From: Candidatus Cloacimonadota bacterium
GTDB taxonomy: Bacteria; Cloacimonadota; Cloacimonadia; Cloacimonadales; Cloacimonadaceae
Direction: 5' to 3'
NCBI GenBank assembly: GCA_029565535.1
Contig: JAKQNZ010000161.1
Coordinates: 1-46,497 of the forward strand
Length of the DNA: 46,497 nt
Positions 39,301 through 46,474 of this stretch are shown piece after piece (position 1 is the first letter of the stretch; each line of letters begins with the position of its first letter). The notes under the pieces were generated by a model. It had not been told where the DNA came from. It was given only the letters and a program-made list of their open reading frames with translations, and did not search any database. A program made the translations under genes and the position numbers.

Positions 39301-40916
39301 TTGAAGTAATATGCATAGTTCTCTCTGCCAAAACGGTCTATAGTTAAAGTGGCCCCAAAAGCTGTTCCGTCACGATTGTTGCCGCTGAAATCCTCAGCCC
39401 CGTTGGTAAAGGGATAATATGCCACCAATCCATTTACCAGGCTGTTGTTTTCCACATGGATGTATCTTTCTTTGGTTGTTGTTACAGAGTAGGTGCCATC
39501 ACTAACTGTGAGGCTAACAGAGTAGTTACCGGATTTATAATATGTCCAGCTGGGATTTTGCGTATTGGAGTCGATGACCCCATCATTATCAAAATCCCAA
39601 GCCCAGGATGTTATGGTAGATAAACCTGGTTGCGAGGCATCGGTAAAATCGACTGTAAGAGGTATTTGTCCGTTATGCTGGTTTACATTAAAATCTACTA
39701 CAGGCTGATCATTGTAGGTGATCAGAATATTGTCGATACCCCAGGATTCATTGTCCAATGGCTCCATATTGGCCGCTGAAAAGATTATATTTAGACTATC
39801 ACTGTTATGGTATAAACTACGTGATATATGGTAGATAGCATCATCGCCCCAGCCTGTCTCAAAGCCAAATTCAGTAATAGCAGTTACGCCCGATCTAGGG
39901 GGATTTGAAGCTGGTATGTTATCCGGGTATGCCTGGTTGCTATAAAATATATTAGAAAAGCTTGTATTGATAATGGTTTCTCCATTAACGCTCATCGACC
40001 ATATCTCATCGGCATCCCAGGAATCAATGATATACAAATCAAACTCTATCGATATCCTGTTATGGGGTGGCATATTGCTTCTGTTGAAAGAAACCGTATG
40101 GTTGATAAATCTGCCCAGAAACTTTTCTCCCCCGTTTGGTGCAGTATCAATGGATGGATTAGACCATTCAGGTCCAGCGCTTTGCGAAAAATCGTTCTGA
40201 TGGACGAAGTATTGTGGCAAAACATTTATGTGGTCTGTTTTTTGGATACTATACAAACTGTCGTTTTGGGTTAGAATGCTAAGGCTTACATCATAGAGCC
40301 CTTCCTGCTGGTAGATGTGAATAGGATGCTGTTCACTGCTTATCTGTCCATCGCCAAAATCCCACAGCCAGCTTATAATGCTATCCGGCGCAGTAATATA
40401 GGAAGTATCTGAAAATTGAACTTGTAAAGGAGCATTACCATAAACAGTGTCAGCGTAGAAATCTGCTGTAATCATATATGGGGGTATGATCTGAGCAGGA
40501 TCCATTTTGTTGATAATGGCAAATCCCGATGGTATCACTAGAGTCCAGGTTGTTTCTTCTTGGGTAGCTATGTGCTTAACGTACATTTGCAGTGTCTGTC
40601 CTGCCTGCCATTGGGTTGTAAATGCCCCCAGATTAACTGCAATCATAGCAAAATATGGCGCAGTGGAGCCGTTTCCGCCCAAGGTGAGTCTTATCATCTG
40701 AACTGCTGAACCGAGGTCTGTGCCAAGGGTTTCTCCAGTTTCCAGAATAGTTGCATGCACTATGTAATCCGGACTGGTAGTGGTGCCAGTATTATACACT
40801 GGGGGAACCTCTCCATTGTTCAGAATACATTTTTGTAAGTAAGTGCGTGGCGTTCCCGCCGAAAGTAAATTCACAACCAATATAAGAACGGCAGTTAGCA
40901 ATAGCTTTGTTTTCAT
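33321..40916 (-). CDS. giant (2531 aa) secreted multidomain protein: PKD, LamG-like, carboxypeptidase-regulatory-like and Fn3 modules
   Basis: Signal peptide; PKD motifs (IISWLWDFGDGQIS, ITSWAWDFDNDGVID, ISSWAWDLDSDGIMD); four LamG-like modules (GLVAYYPF..., LIAYYPFDGD..., GLEAHYLMDGN...; DLRIYNRAL); Fn3-like SVEITWQPV...YYFRVRAVDEAGHIS. Confidence 0.9.
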   Translation of the reverse strand: MKTKLLLTAVLILVVNLLSAGTPRTYLQKCILNNGEVPPVYNTGTTTSPDYIVHATILETGETLGTDLGSAVQMIRLTLGGNGSTAPYFAMIAVNLGAFTTQWQAGQTLQMYVKHIATQEETTWTLVIPSGFAIINKMDPAQIIPPYMITADFYADTVYGNAPLQVQFSDTSYITAPDSIISWLWDFGDGQISSEQHPIHIYQQEGLYDVSLSILTQNDSLYSIQKTDHINVLPQYFVHQNDFSQSAGPEWSNPSIDTAPNGGEKFLGRFINHTVSFNRSNMPPHNRISIEFDLYIIDSWDADEIWSMSVNGETIINTSFSNIFYSNQAYPDNIPASNPPRSGVTAITEFGFETGWGDDAIYHISRSLYHNSDSLNIIFSAANMEPLDNESWGIDNILITYNDQPVVDFNVNQHNGQIPLTVDFTDASQPGLSTITSWAWDFDNDGVIDSNTQNPSWTYYKSGNYSVSLTVSDGTYSVTTTKERYIHVENNSLVNGLVAYYPFTNGAEDFSGNNRDGTAFGATLTIDRFGRENYAYYFNGLQDRINIPDTFIFNTPGDAAMSIWLNRSDFEHRYLLMSRNDGQDTNRFCATSYYHHNGIRLIYKGEDGVDRLFIPDIDRPNWSTDTWTHFVINRIGNTYFHYMNGTLIYSITDDDPHLPTYTGPWTLGLFNTGANNGFKGSIDDLRIYNRALQTSEISFLYASDTQTDAPIARFSVSETSGAVPFGVSFQDESAKGLNEISSWAWDLDSDGIMDSSDQHPSYVYPNPGTYSVSLTVSDGTLSDTLTKTGLIVVQSSQGYDIPGLVAYYPFNGNANDESGYNNHGSLNGPLPAEDRNGNANCAFAFDGDDYIVVPNAPSLNSQQLSLCAWVSFDADGSENPRIFSKRANNSLSGYELRAFTENNLRKLKFGSANQNEWRELDSSQSIRTDCWQYITATFDGQKQRLYLNGQLIAQQNFAGNLASSSTDLFIGKLSYGWDGLFKGKMDELRIYNRVISDTEVQMLYLGISSSLSVSQPSFGSNYLVQSQKTISWAAPDSLGNVSIEYSIDNGRSWMQIVNSYPSAFSEYNWIIPNTPSDSCRVRITSRIHPEIYAESSNFRIYRYSTSFAHNLIAYYPFDGDITDLSNNNLNPQNNGATFTADRFGNPDSAGYFNGSSYIRTYQDIPETDYTLAFWFRTSAASTGLFGVYDDVGGGHDRNIHISYNNIYHRLYADQTISANIPNLSDNNWHFLSIVVESGVGQKMFVDGQQVAFGDKSVSDFDWQNCYDIGRSRDGTPFFTGSIDDFHLFNQPLSAQDIDALYSFTGSSLIYIAEPHANQTITANSECQILWYADSSVSTVNLDFSPDNGVSWQSIATGIPAQTYGFLWQVPDASYAKCKLRISDNADTYSLSGVFSIAQSSLEIGLEAHYLMDGNGTDASGKGNHGTLSSMDPAPNRFGQDNSALSIDAKSDRFVTSVFNSPNLSVSGWYYYDGNLNGDWNCLLNGGEIYNVMIHPASGEIQFLDYNGEHASGYFLQQGKWYHIALVKEGFRHRLYVNANLVMDTSDGFSNTQFPVSRLGNSIHHSHGSIGIMDDYRIYDRALALSEIRALYDKPGNRSITGRIVSSENPDNGLAGATVILGNNYYITTTDADGYYSLYGMPINQSYSITAEKEGFASYKTMLNLWNADLNLGTFVLGENTNLPYEVLAMQESSAAFATITWRNNSQIDEGGFSSASQLSREFLGFSIYRLLTGDEDDTALWTYLSTQNETSYQDFSWAAALFGVYKYAIRSNYTNAQQSAPVFSNEISRRSFGYYENFNQGGVVPAGWTTMHNGSTTSPWSIVLDSGSDYSFRVSNSSQSSANEFLYSPVYDFSRYDRISVYFWHNYVPNANSQARFQYSTNGVTWTTAASWTSAANYGIKIYDVSTETHHQSQVRFRWLFTASSFATNNWSIDDFSVTGNANIQVNITDLYPTETNRRQNTRAVVIGARFVDDELVNASSLQYRIDANGNGSYDLEEDWIPISGYSNAPQISVRVTANFATDGMNLRYEFKAADVAGNPVSYSGFNRLNGIEDDYSIDIDTILPPDVSGLALVSGANPLAVLNWNPVSDQNFDSYQIFFGTNPQVGINDSHWSKLDDPALANAETASTSITALLPNTNYWFRIRAIDQFGNFSELSEPVLYVKPSQALVISNPQPGNQPLPVWQQQRSLMIGCTFADYYGVDASTIEYRIDNNGNGLYDVDELWLPLSNVRSAQNSKVSISRTSLSPLKSFLEMSEAELSEYSSSREQLTVLVPVAYTADGADLRFEFRASDIHGFGPVYSGLYLQVGYSDDWRVKIDSIAPDSTTQVGTGLVTANSVEITWQPVLEPNFKTYEVYYSTQPGVSLDDELWDFRKDPLLAYPGTDVMVTNITGLNLDTRYYFRVRAVDEAGHISPLSEEISAIFVASVPPRAPQNLQISIEGNDIVLSWDAVSENLDGESLENVAYNIYLSDRADFVVDVGYLFDNTSVSSYTIYGAAALADRVFVRVCTTLGRQRMIRRPLKSFIGRGKP

Positions 40917-40925
40917 TTTGTTCTC

Positions 40926-41213
40926 CTACGAATATATGGGCAAGCTTTTTACATGGGAGCCGTTGAAGAATGATTTCCTGGAGGCACTCGCCTGCATTTC
41001 CATATATATAAAAACAAATCGGAGAAAGACACCCGGTATAGCCTTGAACCACAAGAGATTTATTGGAGTCCCTACTCCCGTTTCAACATCTGTTTGATAT
41101 TGCACATACGATTTTTGAAGATCGTTGTTTGGGGAAGAGCTTAGCAACTGCGATTCCAGTTTTACAACAAGCAAATCTGCTGCAATCATTAACAAAACAG
41201 CTATAATGTTCAT
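40926..41213 (-). CDS. possible small membrane-anchored protein
   Basis: MNIIAVLLMIAADLLVVKLESQLL... 95 aa with N-terminal hydrophobic helix; TTGACA element upstream. Confidence 0.3.
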   Translation of the reverse strand: MNIIAVLLMIAADLLVVKLESQLLSSSPNNDLQKSYVQYQTDVETGVGTPINLLWFKAIPGVFLRFVFIYMEMQASASRKSFFNGSHVKSLPIYS

Positions 41214-41412
41214 CTTTCCACCTATCAGTTTTTGCTTGGTTTCAAATGACAATAACTGCGAATTGTTGTCAAGGGTTAAAACTGTGGCATTCCCCCATTT
41301 TTTAATCCAGCCTTATCTTCAATTGCCAAAGATCTCGTCTTTCTTCGATGCTAGGCCTTCGTCTATACTGAACGATCATACTTATGCAGGTGTTCAAAAC
41401 ATCGCTGATCCT

Positions 41413-41903
41413 TTAGTAGATAAAGTCTTTGGGCTTTGCCCAGTCCTTTTTGATGTATTGAAGCAGTTTAGGGAAGCCAAGCGCCAGGATGTTGAGCAGC
41501 AGATAGTCATTAGTATTCTCCCCCTTACTCCCGTTGTGTACTCACTGGCAACCTTCCATCTTTCTGGCATAAGGCTTTTCGATATCACTCTCATCAACTA
41601 TGAACAAGGTTTCTTTGGTCACTTGTGGCCTGATCAAATCCATGAGGGTTCTATCGATTTCTCCGGCCAGACCCTCTCTACGCATATTACGGTATAAACG
41701 TTCACTGGTTTTCTTCGTCGAGACCTTGTCCATAAGCATCTTGGCGATGTTGTGAAGAGAGGGGGATCCGGTTCCACATAGACCCATAAGTATATTATAG
41801 TAGAACTTTTGCACGGGTCTGGTTTGTCCCCGGCTAACTTTTTTGCAGAACTCTGCTAATTTTGCTTGCACAAAACTGCGGTTTCATTTACTGTCTTACT
41901 CAT
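41413..41903 (-). pseudogene. decayed IS4-like DDE transposase (N-terminal frameshift, internal deletion)
   Basis: QTRPVQKFYYNILMGLCGTGSPSLHNIAKMLMDKVSTKKTSERLYRNMRREGL...LFIVDESDIEKPYARKMEG, then jumps to DYLLLNILALGFPKLLQYIKKDWAKPKDFIY-stop in another frame; MSKTVNETAV start is frameshifted from the body. Confidence 0.7.
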
Positions 41904-42160
41904 ATCGACGCTCCTTTATTGTCGTTTTGGTAGACCAACATTATTAGGGGCGTCATTTTTGTAAAGACATATTCTGCAAATTATTATAATATGTTTTTGT
42001 CTCGATTTTCTCGGTTTTTGGCTTCGCAATATGCTTTCTTTGGAAGTAAAAACTGCATTGAATCATTTCTGCCATCTACGGGTTTTCGAGCTTTACCTCG
42101 TGTCATAATCACTGATGAAATCCACAACCCACTTTTCCAGACAGATTGCCGTAGTCATCA

Positions 42161-42250
42161 TGTGGATAAGTCGTGGATTCAGGAATTACAAATTCAATTG
42201 TTGCGACATCTACTATACCTATATGTCTATAAGTCATGTAGTTATCCACA
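42161..42250. promoter_or_regulatory. pair of perfect consensus DnaA boxes in inverted orientation
   Basis: TGTGGATAA at 42161-42169 and TTATCCACA at 42242-42250; weaker AAATCCACA at 42118-42126. Confidence 0.55.
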
Positions 42251-42493
42251 TAAAAGCCCACTTTTTTGGGGATTGCCTTCAATCTCATGAAATATGATCA
42301 AAACAGGAGATTTGATGAAATCGATAAAGTATTGCTTAACAGATCTGCTTTTCATCAATCAGTCAAGATCTTACAGAAACCACCTTAAAGCTCTGCTCAG
42401 CAGTCCTGTTGCTAATCCCAACTGCACCCTGATAATCTAAAACTGCAATGTCCTGCCGTAAGCTTTCAATTGATATAGGATCCCGGCTGCAGA

Positions 42494-43105
42494 CTAATGA
42501 ACTTTAAATCTATATCCCAGGGACAGGTTGATCTGACGGGTTGCAAGATTGAAATCGGAATTCTTTACCCATTCACCTGACTCCAGCTGCTCCCAGATTA
42601 TAGTTGAGTTGTTTGTCCTGTGCAGCAAAGCAAGCGAAAAATTATCGAAAGCAAAGCTGATGCCATACCCGTAAAACAAGCCATCTGTGGATTTATAGCG
42701 ATCATCTTCATCATTGTTGGTGAACTTGTAATGGGCAAAATCATAACCGAACTGAGCAACTAAAGAGGGGCGAATCTTGTTGGTCGAACCAAAATCATAA
42801 CTTAGAATACCATATACAGGAATATGCTCATGTTTGCCGATATTGCTACTCCAACCATCGGGCAATTTCCTATTTTCCCTGGGAAACTGATAATCCACAC
42901 CCAAGCCATAGGAGATATTCTTATGATTGTGTTCCATCTGAAAAGACGCAGTATGCGCAATCTCGTTTTTAAAACCAGTCATCAAACCATCAATTGAGGA
43001 TATGGTTTCTCCTGCTGTATCTTCACCAACTCCCAAACGAAAACTGATTGCGCTGAGCCCAAGGCAAAGGCCAACCATCAGGATAATTCCGACAATGTGT
43101 TTCAT
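42494..43105 (-). CDS. outer-membrane beta-barrel-like protein
   Basis: Signal peptide, alternating aromatic beta-strand pattern ending LATRQINLSLGYRFKVH. Confidence 0.65.
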   Translation of the reverse strand: MKHIVGIILMVGLCLGLSAISFRLGVGEDTAGETISSIDGLMTGFKNEIAHTASFQMEHNHKNISYGLGVDYQFPRENRKLPDGWSSNIGKHEHIPVYGILSYDFGSTNKIRPSLVAQFGYDFAHYKFTNNDEDDRYKSTDGLFYGYGISFAFDNFSLALLHRTNNSTIIWEQLESGEWVKNSDFNLATRQINLSLGYRFKVH

Positions 43106-43152
43106 ATCTTTCTCCATATTTCCTTATTATATAAGTTCACATCAGTATTGGG

Positions 43153-44268
43153 TTATTTGCCACTCAGCAAAGAAAAAAGCCCTTTGCCCACTTTCATCAG
43201 GTTCAGGTTTGCATTTATATCCCTTGCTTCCTGGTTCGGCGAGAGATTTCCGCCAGGGTATTTTGCATAATTCCAGGATACAGAAACATAGTCCTTATAA
43301 TGCAGGTTCACTCCATAACCCCAGGTTGCGCCGGTAACATCACCTTGACAGTCATCGTATCTGCCTCTGCGCAGGAAAAAGGTATCCAGCAAACCAAGCT
43401 CACCGCCATATCCCTTGCTGATGTATCCGCTTTCATTGGAGCTAGAGCTAAGGTAGCGAGCTGAAAGCAGGTTTTCACAAAAGATCAGCTTGCTATTTCC
43501 AAGCAGCGTTTCTGCCGATAAACTTGCTCCCAGGGCATAGCCAACGCTTTCGCTTTCCCAGATTGGGTCTTTCATCCCATTTCCCCAGTCGATCTTGTCA
43601 TCGAATGCATTGCGGTGCGTGTAGGCTGCTACTGCCTCCAGCTTCACTCCGCTTTCATCTTTCCAGCTAAATCTGCCGGCGGTTCCAATGTCCCAGCTTT
43701 CGCCTTTTCCTTTTCCATAGGGAGAGCTGGGGGGATAATAGTGGCTTTCAATGCTCAAATAATTCATTCCGCCTGCCAGGGAAAAATGCTCCTCTACAAA
43801 TGGCACATTTACCAGTTTTCCGGCAAGCTTAACTGCGTCAAAGGCAAAGCCATATACTTCCGCCGAGTCATATGCATGATAACTCGATAACTCGCTGCCT
43901 GCCATTCCCAGGTCAAAGTAAACTCCGCTTCTGTCTTCCAGTTTATAGGAGGGCAAGGTGAGGGACACTCCGTCCCAGCCAAGATTGACCAGTGAGGAAT
44001 TTGATGTGTAGCCAAATCCGGTTGCCTTTAGCCAATCCTTTTCGCTAAATCCCCAGCTTATTCCTTCCCTGAAAGCACCTGAGGCAGGATTGGACAGGGA
44101 ACTGAGCGGACTATTGTGCCAGATGTTCACATTGCCAATGGCATGCCCTCCCATGGCGAGATTAACACACGATTGTTCCATTCCCAGAAAGAGACAGGAA
44201 TTTGGGCTAAATCCCAGTAATGGGATAGTAAGGGTAAGTGCTACTAATAGCGACAGCCAAAACTTCAT
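43153..44268 (-). CDS. predicted outer-membrane protein (PorV/FadL-like beta-barrel)
   Basis: Signal peptide; VNLAMGGHAIGNVNIWHNSPLSSLSNPASGA motif near N-terminus. Confidence 0.65.
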   Translation of the reverse strand: MKFWLSLLVALTLTIPLLGFSPNSCLFLGMEQSCVNLAMGGHAIGNVNIWHNSPLSSLSNPASGAFREGISWGFSEKDWLKATGFGYTSNSSLVNLGWDGVSLTLPSYKLEDRSGVYFDLGMAGSELSSYHAYDSAEVYGFAFDAVKLAGKLVNVPFVEEHFSLAGGMNYLSIESHYYPPSSPYGKGKGESWDIGTAGRFSWKDESGVKLEAVAAYTHRNAFDDKIDWGNGMKDPIWESESVGYALGASLSAETLLGNSKLIFCENLLSARYLSSSSNESGYISKGYGGELGLLDTFFLRRGRYDDCQGDVTGATWGYGVNLHYKDYVSVSWNYAKYPGGNLSPNQEARDINANLNLMKVGKGLFSLLSGK

Positions 44269-44633
44269 AATAGTTACCTCGTTAAATTTCCTGAATGCAA
44301 GAGATATTTGTTCTTAAAAAGTGTCAAGCGAAAGTTTGGCGTCTATCCCTTTCATTTTTATCTTTCACGTTATGCCTTCTCACTTATTTTTCCAAGTCGG
44401 CAGTTTTGCGGGTTTAAGATATCCCGCTTTTTATAAATCATCCAATCACTTCTTAGACAGAAGTTAATCCATGTATTCTAACCAGCTGCCAGAAATGTGC
44501 TGAAGTACTGATTAGCCTCCTGTCAGTAGTCTTATGCAGTTGTTTTGTCCATCCTCGTTTTCGGTTTTATGCCTGATTCATTGAGCAATTTTCCCAGTAT
44601 ACCGGGTTGGATGCAGGTGCCCAGCTTCAAGAT

Positions 44634-44829
44634 TCACTCTCTTGTTAAGACTTTGTACCCGCTTTCGTTGATGCCCACCATGCCGATAGATGTCAGTGCC
44701 TCCAGATAAACAAAGACCAGATGCCTGCTCTTGCCATAGTCTGTGGCCATCTCTCGGATGGAGCGATACTGCCTGGAGTCCAGGATGTTGAGGATTACTT
44801 CTGCTACCTGAGTGCTGTAGTTCCACTTT
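44634..44829 (-). pseudogene. possible remnant of a winged-helix regulator-like domain
   Basis: Minus-strand frame reads AEVILNILDSRQYRSIREMATDYGKSRHLVFVYLEALTSIGMVGINESGYKVLTRE-stop with no in-frame start. Confidence 0.4.
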
Positions 44830-44901
44830 CCTTATTGATTGAAACCTACCTGAGACTGATAACGGTTATGCATACGAGAGCTTGTCTTGAGTTGAGATGC
44901 A

Positions 44902-45010
44902 CTTGATTTCCTTGTTTGAAAGCTGCGTTCTGATGGACATTATGGCTTTCCACATATCCCCAAAATCTTGCCCTTGATTTCCTTGTTTGTAAGCTGCGTT
45001 CTGATGGACT
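44902..45010 (+). repeat. two direct copies of a 38-bp sequence, 71 bp apart
   Basis: CTTGATTTCCTTGTTTGAAAGCTGCGTTCTGATGGACA (44902-44939) and CTTGATTTCCTTGTTTGTAAGCTGCGTTCTGATGGACT (44973-45010). Confidence 0.9.
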
Positions 45011-45617
45011 GCCTGATGGCTTTGAACTTGATTCCGGCTGGCTATTCATAGTTCTGAGAGAGACTCATTTATAGGTTTGGGTGCGCAAACTCTCACCCAA
45101 ACTTGCAAACGAGTATCATCTGTCGCAGTGGTCGTATTGGTTTATCAGGCAGAGAGATAGATAGGACTGGCTTTGGATTGTGTCACATTGGTCCTTGGGC
45201 GTTTCTGGACGTTTTTGAATCACGATTATTGCAAATTTGCGCTGGTTTTGGACTGGTTTCGGATGATCAGATTTTTTGGAGACCTCATCAGATTTGTTAA
45301 GGCTTCTAATGTCACAGTGGTGGGTGGTATCGGAGAATTGGTTCAAGTCTGAATCCGGTCTAAAGTGCTTGGGGAAAAGTCCTTATGCTATTTGTCTATG
45401 GGCTTTGAACAGGAGTTTGCTTCACTGGTTCTTTTGCATCTGTCTGGTTCTTAGGGAATAAAGGATGCAGGGTCTATAGATAAAAGGTGATCGGATCGCT
45501 AAGCAGGATTTGGTTGGCAGATTTCTTGCATTCTCAGCGCATTCACGGCAGAAAGGACTTCCCAACTTATTGCAGTACAGGATAGTAGAACCTACCATTA
45601 TAATAAGGGAGGCGCTG

Positions 45618-45980
45618 ATGAAAGCGACTTTTAAGCTCATCGGTAGGGCTACTTTGTTTCGGGGGAGCAGCATTCCCACCCTGAGAAGGTGGTGCACAGA
45701 CTTCAGGAATAACAATCCTGATATCTGGCATCAGGCACGCATGGGCAGAAAGTTTGTGGCAGAGCATATCATCAAGACCATCCACAGAGACAGCAGCTTG
45801 CTCAAGGTTGGCGATGTCTGGGTAGCGGATGGACACAAGCTTGCCTTTGATATCCTTGACCCCAGAACCGGAAAGGCAAAGCGGAAGATGTTGATCCTGG
45901 TGCTGGACTGCGCAAGCCGTTATCCGGTGGGAGCTTCTCTTGCCTTTACAGAGGATAGCCAGCATATCCTGGCTGCCTGA
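45618..45980 (+). pseudogene. truncated Mu-type (rve/DDE) transposase
   Basis: KVGDVWVADGHKLAFDILDPRTGKAKRKMLILVLDCASRYPVGASLAFTEDSQHILAA-stop; domain cut off after the second catalytic region. Confidence 0.65.
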
Positions 45981-46265
45981 TCCTACCATCTCCTCCAGCG
46001 TTGCCTGCTCCTTGCGATTCTTGTTTTGCTTGGTCATCTTGATCTCCTTCTCGGTCACCCGGCTGTTGATTTATGGGTCTACTGCACACCCCTCGCAACC
46101 GTGGTCAAGTCCTTTCTGCACAATATGATAAAGAATCTGCAAGAATCGTCATTGACAGAAATCCATACAAGCTACCCTACATAGAATGCCCTCCGAGTCG
46201 TGAGGAAACCGCCCGGTGTTCCCCACGGTTTTTTTAATTCTCCCGATTTGCAGATTTCGTGTCAC

Positions 46266-46350
46266 TTGAGGTTTTCAGACAAATCCCATTTGAAGTTTTC
46301 GGTGAACTTTCCTTGAAGTTTTCAGTGAGCCAATTTGAAGTTTTCAGTGA
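46266..46350 (+). repeat. array of 4 16-bp repeats TTGAAGTTTTCRGTGA, spacing 22-24 bp; likely transposon end
   Basis: Units start at 46266, 46290, 46313 and 46335. Confidence 0.8.
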
Positions 46351-46413
46351 CTCTTTATACTCTTAGAAATCATTAACCCCGATGTCGTTAGTTACTCACG
46401 ATCAACAAAGTGC

Positions 46414-46474
46414 TTGACATAATTGCAGCGGACGATTCTATGTAAATCAGGAATATGATTCCATTATTACATAG
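46414..46474 (+). promoter_or_regulatory. promoter-like TTGACA followed by a 37-bp dyad operator ahead of a gene starting near 46484
   Basis: TTGACA 46414-46419; CTATGTAA-ATCA-GGAAT-ATG-ATTCC-ATTA-TTACATAG 46438-46474; ATG ATT ACC AGA at 46484. Confidence 0.55.

Noticed and set aside
41991-42290. 99-aa ORF covering the DnaA boxes
   Set aside because: No recognisable motif or convincing coding character; interval treated as non-coding.
42294-42440. 48-aa ORF MIKTGDLMKSIKYCLTDLLF...
   Set aside because: Short and without family signal or clear ribosome site; cannot be supported as a gene.
46196-46236. Terminator at GAAACCGCCCGGTGTTCCCCACGGTTTTTTT
   Set aside because: T-run is present but the stem is short and imperfect; not strong enough to list as a feature.
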